DNA from: Gemmataceae bacterium
GTDB lineage: Bacteria > Planctomycetota > Planctomycetia > Gemmatales > Gemmataceae
DNA length: 20,176 nt
Direction: 5' to 3'
NCBI GenBank assembly: GCA_020847555.1
Contig: JADLBT010000020.1
Location: 1 to 20,176, forward strand
Shown here in pieces: positions 7,325 through 14,211 of the stretch. Positions within the stretch are counted from its first letter, which is position 1, and every line of letters begins with the position of its first letter. The position numbers were made by a program, and so were the translations under genes. Under the pieces are notes generated by a model that saw only the letters and a program-made list of their open reading frames with translations, was not told the DNA's origin and searched no databases.

Positions 7325-8443
7325 TCAATCCCCCAACCGCCGGCCGGTGGTGCGGTCGAACAAGTGAGCGCGGTCAAGGCGGCAGCGAACCGCCACCTTC
7401 CGCCCCTCTTCTATTCTAACCTGTCCCGCCGGGCGATGAAACCCCTCGATTCGTGCGGGGGCTCGATTTCCGTCGCAGCTCGTCAGGCCGACCAGGTAAC
7501 CCCGTGCGGTTCGCTCGACGAGGACCGCTTGCATTTCCCAGGCGTCTGCAGCTGGCGTGGTCGGCTCGTCCGGCCCCACCTCGATATCTTCCGCCCGCAG
7601 CCCGACCGTCACCGCCTGCCCGGCGTGGGCTGCCCACCCGGCCGGCAATCCGCACAGGCAGAGCCTGCCGTCATCCGTGAGCAGGGCCAGCCGTTCGCCC
7701 TGGGTGACAAGGCGGCCGTCGAAAAAGTTCACCGGCGCCCACCGGAAGAAGCCGGCCACGAACCGATTCGCAGGGTGGCTGCAGATGGTTTCCGGCTCCG
7801 CCAGCTGCTGGACGGTCCCCCGCGCGAGGACGGCAACCCGATCGGCGAGGGCCAGCGCCTCAAGTGGATCGTGGGTAACGTAGACCATTGTCGTGGGAAA
7901 CCGCCGGTGCAGCAAGTGCAACTCGCGGCGAAGTTCCGTGCGCAGCGGCGCATCAAGGCTCGCCAGCGGCTCATCCAGGAGCAGGATGGCCGGCCGACGC
8001 AGCAGCGCCCGCCCCAGCGCGACGCGCTGCTGCTGCCCCCCGGAGAGCTGGGCGGGAACACGCTCCAGCAGGTCGTCCAGCCCGAGCAGCTGCGCGACTT
8101 CCGCCACCGTCGGACCGGAGTTCGCTGCAGGATCCGGCCCGACCGGAAAGGTGAGGTTCCGGCGAACCGTGAGGTGCGGATAGAGGGCCGGGCGCTGGAA
8201 CACCATCGCCACCCCCCGCCTTGACGGGGCCAGGCCGGCCGCATCTCGCCCTTCCAGGCGGACGACGCCGGCGGTCGGGGTTTCGAGTCCGGCGATGAGG
8301 CGGAGGGTCGTGGTCTTGCCGCACCCGGAGGGGCCGACCAGGGCGAGTACCTCGCGGCTCCGAATGTGCAGGTCGAGTCCGTCCAGAGCGCGAGCGCCAC
8401 CCGGAAATACCTTACGGACCCGCTCCAGCGCAATTGCCGTCAT
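7325..8443 (-). CDS. ABC transporter ATP-binding protein, MalK/UgpC type
   Basis: A 372-residue ATPase of the carbohydrate-uptake (CUT1) type that would energise import of sugars or glycerol-phosphate-like solutes at the inner face of the membrane. Walker A GPSGCGKTT (37-45), Q-loop Gln 83, signature LSGGQQQ (133-139), Walker B ILLLDEP (153-159) and switch His 191 are all intact. Residues from about 235 ('WAPVNFFDG', 'VGLRAEDIEV') form the MalK-like TOBE regulatory region. I chose ATG 8443 because GGAGGGAGGG lies just upstream and the ATPase domain begins at once. No permease or solute-binding gene is nearby, so it must pair with components encoded elsewhere, as MsiK-type shared ATPases do. 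Substrate cannot be inferred. Confidence 0.92.
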   Translation of the reverse strand: MTAIALERVRKVFPGGARALDGLDLHIRSREVLALVGPSGCGKTTTLRLIAGLETPTAGVVRLEGRDAAGLAPSRRGVAMVFQRPALYPHLTVRRNLTFPVGPDPAANSGPTVAEVAQLLGLDDLLERVPAQLSGGQQQRVALGRALLRRPAILLLDEPLASLDAPLRTELRRELHLLHRRFPTTMVYVTHDPLEALALADRVAVLARGTVQQLAEPETICSHPANRFVAGFFRWAPVNFFDGRLVTQGERLALLTDDGRLCLCGLPAGWAAHAGQAVTVGLRAEDIEVGPDEPTTPAADAWEMQAVLVERTARGYLVGLTSCDGNRAPARIEGFHRPAGQVRIEEGRKVAVRCRLDRAHLFDRTTGRRLGD

Positions 8444-8529
8444 CGTCCCTCCCTCCGCTGTCCCAGCGTAACCGGCCCGCGCGCGGCCCGTCAAGCCGGT
8501 AAAGCCCACGGGTGCTGCCGCCTGCCCTG

Positions 8530-8557
8530 TTCATGGCAATATGTACAAAAGTATAAT
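8530..8557 (+). promoter_or_regulatory. Promoter of the small HhH gene
   Basis: -35 TTCATG (8530-8535), a 16-base spacer and a perfect -10 TATAAT (8552-8557), in an AT-rich island unlike the surrounding DNA. A strong Shine-Dalgarno GAGGAGG (8564-8570) follows with a seven-base gap to ATG 8578. The leader would be only about 14 bases. Confidence 0.6.
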
Positions 8558-8577
8558 CACTGTGAGGAGGACGAATC

Positions 8578-8901
8578 ATGAACAATGACCGAATTGCGCG
8601 GCGACTCCTGGACCACGCGCACCAGCTGGCGCAAAACGCGGACAGCCTTTACCGCATCCGCGCCTACCGGCGGGCGGCGCAAGCGATCCTCGCCCTCGAT
8701 CAGTCCGTGACGGAACTCCTTGCCGCGACCGGGACGGGGGGGCTGGAGCAACTGCCCGGAATCGGGCCACACCTTGCCTTCACCATCGAGCAACTGGTGC
8801 GCACCGGGGACTTTCTGACCTACGAGGAAGGCGTGGCGCGGGGGCTGGTGCCAGCGCGAAAACGCCGGTCCGCCCCGGATTGGGTGTGTTCTGTTCGTTG
8901 A
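8578..8901 (+). CDS. Small helix-hairpin-helix protein resembling the PolX N-terminal domain
   Basis: A 107-residue protein with a helix-hairpin-helix 'LEQLPGIGPHLAFTIEQLV' (56-74). Residues 5-85 align along their length with the first 80 residues of the PolX encoded at 17402: 'RIRAYRRAAQAI' matches 'RCNAYHNAARAI', 'LPGIG' matches 'IPGIG' and 'LVRTGDFLTYEE' matches 'LVTTGSLKFYDD'. In PolX this 8-kDa-like domain binds DNA near 5' phosphates at gaps. There is no nucleotidyltransferase or PHP domain here, and the protein ends in a short basic tail (PARKRRSAP), so it is probably a stand-alone DNA-binding protein. Start, ribosome-binding site and promoter are all well formed, so it looks expressed rather than a remnant. 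Its role is unknown. Confidence 0.8.
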   Translation: MNNDRIARRLLDHAHQLAQNADSLYRIRAYRRAAQAILALDQSVTELLAATGTGGLEQLPGIGPHLAFTIEQLVRTGDFLTYEEGVARGLVPARKRRSAPDWVCSVR

Positions 8902-8965
8902 CGATTGGATCCGGCGGCGGTTATAACTGCGGGAGAAGACACCACCCAGAAGCCGGAGTACCGGG

Positions 8966-9871
8966 ATGTTGCAGCGCGTGCGGACTCTGCTGGAAATGAT
9001 CCGGTTCAGTCACACCCTCTTCGCGCTGCCGTTCGCGCTGCTGTCGGCGACCCTGGCCTGGCACGTCCAGGGCCGGTTCTCCTGGCTGGAGCTGGCCGGC
9101 ATCCTCCTGTGTCTGGTGTTCGCCCGCAGCGCCGCGATGGCGTTCAACCGCCTTGCGGACCGTCACCTCGACTCGGCCAACCCACGCACCGCCGGCCGTC
9201 ATCTCCCGAGCGGGCTACTGAGCGTGGGGGCCGTGTGGACCTTTACCCTCGCGAGCGCGGCCGGGTTCGTCGCCGCGACGCTACTGTTCCTGCTCGCCGA
9301 ACCGCCGAACCGCTGGCCGGTGATGCTGGCCGTTCCGGTCCTGGGATTCCTGCTGGCGTATTCGTACACGAAGCGCTTCACGGCGCTGGCCCACTTCTGG
9401 CTCGGGGCGGCGCTGATGCTGGCTCCGCTGTCGGCGTGGATCGCCATCCGCGGGATCCCGACTGTGGAGGATCTTCTCACCCCGTTCGTGCTCGGGCTGG
9501 CGGTCCTCTTCTGGGTGGCCGGGTTCGATATCATCTACGCCTGCCAGGACGCCGAGTTCGACCGGCGGGCAAAGCTGTCGAGCGTGCCGGCGCGGCTGGG
9601 GGTGCGGGCCGCGCTGCGCGTGTCAATGCTCTGTCACTTCCTCATGCTCGGGGTGCTCGTGGCGCTGTACTGGGCGGCCGGTCCGCACCTCGGGACCGTC
9701 TACCTGGCGGGGGTGGGAGCGGTGGCCGCGCTGCTGATCTACCAGCACGTGCTGGTGCGGCCGGAGGATCTGACGCGCGTCAACCAGGCGTTCTTCCACG
9801 TCAACGCGGTCATCAGCATCGGGCTGTTCGTGGTGGTCCTCGCCGACCTGTGGCTCGGCGCCGGCCGGTGA
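8966..9871 (+). CDS. ubiA: UbiA-family prenyltransferase (4-hydroxybenzoate or menaquinone-pathway type)
   Basis: A 301-residue integral membrane protein with about eight or nine hydrophobic segments and both Mg-diphosphate motifs of the UbiA family: 'NRLADRHLD' (61-69) and 'DIIYACQDAEFD' (188-199). These enzymes attach a polyprenyl chain to an aromatic ring in quinone synthesis. The 'DxxYAxQDxxFD' form is typical of 4-hydroxybenzoate polyprenyltransferases and of the MqnP-like enzymes of the futalosine route to menaquinone. MqnP is my preferred reading for a menaquinone-using planctomycete, but no mqn gene is in view to confirm it. ATG 8966 has GGAG seven bases upstream. It starts 64 bases after the HhH gene and may share its promoter. 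Confidence 0.88.
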   Translation: MLQRVRTLLEMIRFSHTLFALPFALLSATLAWHVQGRFSWLELAGILLCLVFARSAAMAFNRLADRHLDSANPRTAGRHLPSGLLSVGAVWTFTLASAAGFVAATLLFLLAEPPNRWPVMLAVPVLGFLLAYSYTKRFTALAHFWLGAALMLAPLSAWIAIRGIPTVEDLLTPFVLGLAVLFWVAGFDIIYACQDAEFDRRAKLSSVPARLGVRAALRVSMLCHFLMLGVLVALYWAAGPHLGTVYLAGVGAVAALLIYQHVLVRPEDLTRVNQAFFHVNAVISIGLFVVVLADLWLGAGR

Positions 9872-9878
9872 GTCCCAG

Positions 9879-9938
9879 CGAGCCGGAAGCGTCAGCGACG
9901 GGGTCGTCAACCGTTCCGTCGCTGACGCTTCCGGCTCG
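9879..9938. repeat. Perfect 23-bp inverted repeat between two convergent stop codons
   Basis: Arms 9879-9901 and 9916-9938 are exact reverse complements (core CGGAAGCGTCAGCGACGG) with a 14-base loop. The element starts seven bases after the ubiA TGA (9869-9871) and ends directly before the TGA complement (9939-9941) of the kinase gene. The position suggests a bidirectional terminator, though T-runs are absent. The sequence resembles palindromes I associate with planctomycete intergenic DNA. Confidence 0.85.
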
Positions 9939-12251
9939 TCAGTCCGGTGTCTCGCGGTAGATGCGGTCGAACTGCGCCGCACAGCGCTGGAAGATCTGCA
10001 TCAGGGCCAGGTCGAACTGCCCTGCGGACGATTCGAGCATCACCTGCAGCGCTGCGGAGTGCGACAGGGCGGGCTTGTACGGCCGACGCGACCGAAGAGC
10101 GTCGTAGACGTCGGCGATGGCGACCATCCGGGCGGCGAGGGGGATGTCGCTGCCAGCCAATCGATCCGGGTAGCCCTTGCCGTCGTAACGCTCGTGATGG
10201 TGGCGAACGATGTCGATCGCCATCTGAAGGAACGCCACGGCCTCACCGTGCTGTTTCGCGACCTCCTGCAAGGGCTCGGCGCCGATCAGGGTGTGCGCCT
10301 GCATGAGGACGCGCTCCTCGGTGTCGAGCTTGCCGGGCTTGAGGAGGATGTGGTCCGGCAAGCCCACCTTGCCGATGTCGTGGAGCGGGACGCAGCATTC
10401 CAGCATCTCGATGAACGGCGCATCGACCTGAGCGGAGAAGAACCCGGACCGCGCCGCCTCCTCGGCCAGGGCACGACAATAGCGCTGCATCCGCGTCAGG
10501 TGGGCGCCGGTTTCGGTATCCCGCTGCTCGACCAGCCTGGCGAGGGCGAGGACGAGGGCGTTGCGGACCTGGACCAGATCCGTGTCGCGCGCCCCGAGGC
10601 TCGCCTCCAGCTCGCGGTTGACCGCCAGCAGGTGGGTGTGGAGCACGTCGGTCCGGTCCTGCGCGTCCTTGAGCCGCAGGGCCGCCTTGACGCGCGCCTT
10701 TAGCTGGGCTGTGCTGAACGGCTTGGTGACGAAGTCGTCGGCCCCGCCGAGCAGCATCTGCGCCATCGTGTCCGAGTTGGCGTGGCCAGAGGCCATGATG
10801 ACCTTCAGGTGCGGGCTCGGCGGGTTCGCGCGGAGCCGGCGGCACACTTCCGTTCCCTGCATGTCCTGCATGTTGATGTCGAGAACGAGCAGGTCATACG
10901 GCTTCTCGTAGGCCATCTTCAGGGCCGTCGGTCCGCCGGACGCCTCGTCGCAAACGAGCCCCTCGGTCTGCAAGATGTAGCGGCAGAAGACCCGGATCTC
11001 GTTCTCGTCGTCAACCAGCAGCACGCGGTGGAAGGAGGGTTGCGGCCCCGTCTGGTCGGTCGGACCCGGCTCCGCGTGGATGCGCACACCGTGCAGAGAA
11101 GGCCGCGCTTCGTCCGCCCGGCTGTGGTCCCGCAGGTCCGGCTTCAGAAACGGCAGCAGGGCACGCATGACCGCCGCCGGATTCTGGAAACGGTCGTTGG
11201 GCGAGAGGGCCATCAGGCGCTGCACGACACCGTCGAGTTCCCGCGAAAGGTCCGGCCGCCTGGCCCGCATCGAGGGCGGCTGCTGGCTCAGCCGGGCCGC
11301 CAGTTGCTCGACCAGACTGCCGCGTGGCGGGAACGGCGGGTCGCCGGTGAGGCACCAGTAGAGGGTGCCGCCCAGCGCGTAGAGGTCGGCCCGAATATCG
11401 ACCTGGTGCGCATCCTCGACCTGCTCCGGGGCCATGTAGTCGAGTGTCCCCAGTACCGTTCCCGGCTCCGTCACCCCGGTGCGGAAATGGCTCGCCTGGT
11501 AGTGGCGGGCCAGACCGAAATCGAGGAGCTTGGCCTGGCCCTCCGGAGTGAGCTGAATGTTCGACGGCTTGATGTCGCGGTGGACGAGGTTGTGCTTGTG
11601 CGCCTCGGCGAGGGCGCTGGCGATCTGGTGGCCAATGTCGGCCGCCTTGTGCGGCGACAGAGGCCCGTTGTCCCTGACGTACTCCTCCAGATCCTGCCCC
11701 GGAACGTACTCCATCACGAAGAAGTGCAGAACGGGCAAGGACGGCCCCTCGCTGGCGAGTTCGCCCGCATCGATCGCCCCGACGATGTTCGGGTGCTGTA
11801 GCTGGGCGATGGCGCGGATCTCGGTCAGGAACCGTCTCAGGATGCGCTGATCCTGGTCGGACGACAGCGGAAGCACCTTGATGGCGACCTGCTTGCGCAT
11901 GCGCATATGCTCGGCGCGGAAGACCACGCCCATGCCGCCTGCCCCGAGCCGAGCGAGGACGCGATAGTTGCCGAGGATCAGCCCGAAGGTCGTCCCGGCC
12001 CCAATGCGCCGCTCCTGGTACTCGGTGATCAGCCCGTATTCGACCAGGCGCGGCAGCAGCTCCTCGGTTCGCCTGCAGGCCGCCAGATGCTTCCGGGCCT
12101 CGTCGGCGAGGGCTTCCCAGTCCTCCGGCAAGACGAGCGAGGATTCGAGAAGATCCTGCAGCACCACCTGGGCGACCGGGTCCGGACGGAACGGCAAGGC
12201 GAGCACACCGGACGAGCTGGAAGGCAACTGGCAGGTCAGCCTGGTATCCAT
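9939..12251 (-). CDS. Ser/Thr protein kinase - receiver - HD-GYP phosphodiesterase fusion
   Basis: A 770-residue cytosolic protein (no membrane segment) with three signalling modules. The Hanks-type kinase spans about 95-370: glycine loop 'LGAGGMGVVF' (102-111), Lys 125 in VAIK, HRDIKPSN (224-231), DFG (244-246), APEQ (274-277). The receiver spans about 408-523: Asp 414/415, phospho-acceptor Asp 458 in 'LVLDINM', Ser 488, Lys 510. A coiled linker precedes the HD-GYP domain (about 575-765) with 'ETGAHLTRMQRY', HDIGK (624-628) and 'HHERYDGKGYP'. All catalytic positions look intact. HD-GYP domains hydrolyse cyclic di-GMP, so the protein may couple kinase and phosphorelay input to second-messenger turnover. 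ATG 12251 is preferred: AAGAGGA lies five bases upstream, whereas a GTG at 12383 has no such site and overlaps a promoter-like sequence. Confidence 0.93.
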   Translation of the reverse strand: MDTRLTCQLPSSSSGVLALPFRPDPVAQVVLQDLLESSLVLPEDWEALADEARKHLAACRRTEELLPRLVEYGLITEYQERRIGAGTTFGLILGNYRVLARLGAGGMGVVFRAEHMRMRKQVAIKVLPLSSDQDQRILRRFLTEIRAIAQLQHPNIVGAIDAGELASEGPSLPVLHFFVMEYVPGQDLEEYVRDNGPLSPHKAADIGHQIASALAEAHKHNLVHRDIKPSNIQLTPEGQAKLLDFGLARHYQASHFRTGVTEPGTVLGTLDYMAPEQVEDAHQVDIRADLYALGGTLYWCLTGDPPFPPRGSLVEQLAARLSQQPPSMRARRPDLSRELDGVVQRLMALSPNDRFQNPAAVMRALLPFLKPDLRDHSRADEARPSLHGVRIHAEPGPTDQTGPQPSFHRVLLVDDENEIRVFCRYILQTEGLVCDEASGGPTALKMAYEKPYDLLVLDINMQDMQGTEVCRRLRANPPSPHLKVIMASGHANSDTMAQMLLGGADDFVTKPFSTAQLKARVKAALRLKDAQDRTDVLHTHLLAVNRELEASLGARDTDLVQVRNALVLALARLVEQRDTETGAHLTRMQRYCRALAEEAARSGFFSAQVDAPFIEMLECCVPLHDIGKVGLPDHILLKPGKLDTEERVLMQAHTLIGAEPLQEVAKQHGEAVAFLQMAIDIVRHHHERYDGKGYPDRLAGSDIPLAARMVAIADVYDALRSRRPYKPALSHSAALQVMLESSAGQFDLALMQIFQRCAAQFDRIYRETPD

Positions 12252-12256
12252 GAGCG

Positions 12257-12263
12257 TCCTCTT
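12257..12263 (-). promoter_or_regulatory. Ribosome-binding site that decides the kinase-fusion start
   Basis: AAGAGGA on the minus strand, five bases before ATG 12251. It favours a 770-residue product over the 814-residue upstream extension, whose extra sequence is Pro-rich and has no domain signature. Confidence 0.6.
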
Positions 12264-12296
12264 GCCGAACGTGACAGGCCGTGGCGTGGAGGCGGT

Positions 12297-12306
12297 GGGG
12301 GGGGGG
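12297..12306. repeat. Run of ten G in the leader of the kinase-fusion gene
   Basis: An uninterrupted G10 tract (C10 in the mRNA) lies 46-55 bases upstream of ATG 12251 and downstream of the candidate promoter. Such tracts slip during replication. Here slippage would change leader length, not reading frame, if ATG 12251 is the start. Confidence 0.7.
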
Positions 12307-12371
12307 AGGATGTACGAATCAGCCCCCTGGCGGGGGGCGATCGGCACTTCCGGGTCTCCCAGCGTCATCCA

Positions 12372-12400
12372 ACTATAGGCCACAAACCGAGACCCCGCAA
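12372..12400 (-). promoter_or_regulatory. Candidate promoter of the kinase-fusion gene
   Basis: Minus strand: -35 TTGCGG (12395-12400), a 17-base spacer and -10 TATAGT (12372-12377). It would give a leader of about 114 bases that includes the homopolymer tract. The -10 is good (5 of 6) and the -35 is poor (3 of 6). Confidence 0.4.
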
Positions 12401-12479
12401 CGGCCCGGACCGTGGGGAGAGAGGCCGAACTATGTATGAGATGGGGTTGCGAGAGAACGGACGCAGTCGTTGAACTGAG

Positions 12480-12554
12480 TCGGGGCGGCGGGACTCGAAC
12501 CCGCGACCTCCTGGTCCCAAGCCAGGCGCGCTAGCCAGCCTGCGCTACGCCCCG
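12480..12554 (-). tRNA. tRNA-Pro, anticodon UGG
   Basis: On the minus strand a full 75-base cloverleaf can be folded by eye: acceptor CGGGGCG/CGCCCCG, D-stem GCGC/GCGC, anticodon stem CCTGG/CCAGG with loop CTTGGGA (anticodon TGG), a five-base variable loop, and T-stem GCGGG/CCCGC with loop TTCGAGT. The discriminator base is A and the 3' CCA is not encoded. C1 and A73 match bacterial proline tRNAs. It reads CCA and, with U34 modification, other CCN codons. It lies 22 bases past the stop of the upstream small secreted-protein gene and may be processed from that transcript, as no clear promoter of its own is seen. Confidence 0.95.
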
Positions 12555-12576
12555 CGGAGTCATTGCACTGAGTACC

Positions 12577-13182
12577 CTACCAGAAACCGCGCCCGGAGCC
12601 AAGCGCCCCCGCCGCGCTTTGCGCCGGGCGCCCGGGCCGGCCAGGGACAGAACCCTGTCCCTTCAGGAGCTTGAACGAGTCGAAGAAACAGGCGGTTTCC
12701 TTTCCGTTGACCCACGCGGGGGAGCCGATGGCGATGAGCTGGTAGAGGCGATTGCCCACGGCAAAGAGGCGGGTGCGGATGAGGCTGTCCTTTGGGCCGT
12801 CGAGCACCAGCTCGCGGCCGGGGTACTGCTTCTCCAGCTCGATGCGCGTCTCCGATCTCAGCTTGCCGCCCGAGCGGGAAACGAGGCCGTCGCGCGCGTT
12901 GTCGAGGCGCCGCTGTTGCAGGCCCGGCTGGGCGGTGTCGTCGGTGAAGCGCGTATGACTCACGGCGAGCGTGCCTTCCTTGAGGGCGACGGCAAAGGTG
13001 GTCGTCGCGGCCGCGCCGGCGTCCGTCCTGGCCTTCTGTTTCTGCTCGATCGGGGTGCCGGGAAGGAGGACCGAGAAGCCATCGGCCGCGGCGGTGAAGG
13101 GCTTCCATGCGGGCCGCGACGGCTCCTGAGCGAGAGTCGCCGCGGCCAGGGTCAGCAGCAACAAGGCGGAGAGAGTTCGCAT
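12577..13182 (-). CDS. Small secreted protein of unknown function
   Basis: A 201-residue protein with a clear signal peptide (MRTLSALLLLTLAAATLAQE, probable cleavage after Ala 18). The mature part has alternating hydrophobic residues suggesting a mainly beta or alpha/beta fold: 'FTAAADGFSVLLPGTPIEQKQ' near 29-49, 'VALKEGTLAVSHTRF' near 65-79 and 'RTRLFAVGNRLYQLIAIG' near 136-153. It ends in a Gly/Pro/Arg-rich tail. I do not recognise a named family; the 'FSVLLPGTP' and 'LYQLIAIG' blocks remind me of lipoprotein-like accessory domains in planctomycetes, which is only an impression. It starts 23 bases after the parB stop, so it is probably co-transcribed with parB. AGGGGG lies upstream of the ATG. 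Confidence 0.75.
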   Translation of the reverse strand: MRTLSALLLLTLAAATLAQEPSRPAWKPFTAAADGFSVLLPGTPIEQKQKARTDAGAAATTTFAVALKEGTLAVSHTRFTDDTAQPGLQQRRLDNARDGLVSRSGGKLRSETRIELEKQYPGRELVLDGPKDSLIRTRLFAVGNRLYQLIAIGSPAWVNGKETACFFDSFKLLKGQGSVPGRPGRPAQSAAGALGSGRGFW

Positions 13183-13205
13183 CGGCGTGGCCCCCTGCGC
13201 GGCGA

Positions 13206-14087
13206 CTACTTGCGCAGCACTTCGAGGATGCGCATGAAGTCGTCGTTGGACTCAAAGCGGAGAACGATCTGCCCGCGCTCCTTCCCGCGGAGTTTGATCT
13301 CGACGCGGGTGGCGAACCGCTGTCGGAGATCGTCCTCGATGCCCTTGACGTGGGCCGTCTTCTCCTCCGGGGCCGCCTGCGGTTCGGCGGCCGCCTCCGT
13401 GGCTGCGGCCGCCTCCTCGCGCTGCTCGCGGAGGAACTGCTCGGCCGCCTTGACGCTCAGGCCGCGCGCGATGATCTGCTTGCACAGGGCGATCTGCTGT
13501 GCGTGGTCCTTGACGCCCTTGAGCAGCTTGGCGTGCGCCTCGCTGATCTGGTTGACGCGAACGGCGTCCTGGACCTCCGAGGACAGTTCGAGGAGGTTGA
13601 CGAGGTTCGCAATCGTCGAACGCGCCAGGCCGACGCGGCGGGCGAGATCCTCCTGACTGACGCCATAGCGATCGAGGTAGTCCTTGAAGCCCTGAGCCTT
13701 CTCGATCGGGTTGAGGTCGGTGCGCTGGATGTTCTCGATGAGGGCGGCCTCGAGCACCTCCTGATCGTTGAAGTTGACAACGCGAACCGGCACCATCGCC
13801 AGGCCGGCCTCCTGGGCGGCACGCAGGCGGCGCTCGCCGGCGACGAGCTGATACTGCCCGCCGTCCACGACGCGCACCACCAGGGGTTGCAGGATCCCGT
13901 GACTGCGGACCGAATCGCTGAGCGAGGCGAGTTCGTCCGGATCGAAGTTCTTGCGCGGCTGGAACGGGTTCTGGTGAATCCGGTCCAGGGGCAGCTGCGT
14001 CTGGTCGGTGGCGACCGGGGCGTCGGTGGCATTGTCCGCCTCACCGAGGAGGGCTTCCAGCCCCCGCCCGAGCCTGCGCTTCTCCAT
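13206..14087 (-). CDS. parB: Chromosome-partitioning protein ParB
   Basis: ParB is a CTP-dependent DNA clamp that loads at parS sites and organises origin segregation with ParA. The 293-residue protein starts with 'LGRGLEALL' (6-14), the ParA-contacting motif. It has the CTP-binding region with GERR (84-87), the 'ENIQRTDLNPIEKAQ' box (118-132), a helix-turn-helix ('VSQEDLARRVGLARSTIANLV', 143-163), an Ala/Glu-rich linker (about 222-245) and the C-terminal dimerisation segment (about 255-293). ATG 14087 is fixed by GGAGGTG seven bases upstream; longer frames run into the promoter and the parS-like palindrome. parA is not adjacent on either side, which is unusual. The next gene downstream encodes the small secreted protein. 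Confidence 0.96.
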   Translation of the reverse strand: MEKRRLGRGLEALLGEADNATDAPVATDQTQLPLDRIHQNPFQPRKNFDPDELASLSDSVRSHGILQPLVVRVVDGGQYQLVAGERRLRAAQEAGLAMVPVRVVNFNDQEVLEAALIENIQRTDLNPIEKAQGFKDYLDRYGVSQEDLARRVGLARSTIANLVNLLELSSEVQDAVRVNQISEAHAKLLKGVKDHAQQIALCKQIIARGLSVKAAEQFLREQREEAAAATEAAAEPQAAPEEKTAHVKGIEDDLRQRFATRVEIKLRGKERGQIVLRFESNDDFMRILEVLRK

Positions 14088-14137
14088 GACCTCACACCTC
14101 CAGTCGAGTGGCCAAAAGCTTCTCCGTCCGTGCGGAC

Positions 14138-14167
14138 ATTCTAACACCACCCGACGATCCGCGACAA
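14138..14167 (-). promoter_or_regulatory. Candidate parB promoter
   Basis: Minus strand: -35 TTGTCG (14162-14167), an 18-base spacer and -10 TAGAAT (14138-14143), about 50 bases before the ATG. The segment GGGTGGT followed by TAGAAT also occurs in the infB candidate promoter. The parS-like palindrome lies 29-44 bases upstream of the -35, where bound ParB could influence transcription. Confidence 0.45.
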
Positions 14168-14195
14168 CCGAGGTTGGCCGAGCGGTCTCTGCGCG

Positions 14196-14211
14196 TGTTC
14201 CGCGCGGAACA
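14196..14211. promoter_or_regulatory. parS-like 16-bp palindrome
   Basis: TGTTCCGCGCGGAACA is a perfect palindrome that differs from the parS form TGTTCCACGTGGAACA at only two symmetric central positions. It lies 109 bases upstream of the parB start, in the non-coding gap between the isomerase stop and parB. parS sites commonly lie near parB. A binding-site role is inferred from similarity and position. Confidence 0.6.

Noticed and set aside
7162..7377. N-terminal extension of NusA upstream of ATG 7161
   Set aside because: It would read through the intrinsic terminator and into the ABC gene; the conserved NusA start coincides with ATG 7161.
7405..7425. TAGAAT promoter-like sequence inside the 3' end of the ABC ATPase gene
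   Set aside because: It has no usable -35, lies in coding sequence, and a strong terminator stands between it and nusA.
12252..12383. N-terminal 44-residue extension of the kinase fusion from GTG 12383
   Set aside because: It overlaps a promoter-like -10, contains the G10 tract and lacks a Shine-Dalgarno, while ATG 12251 has one.
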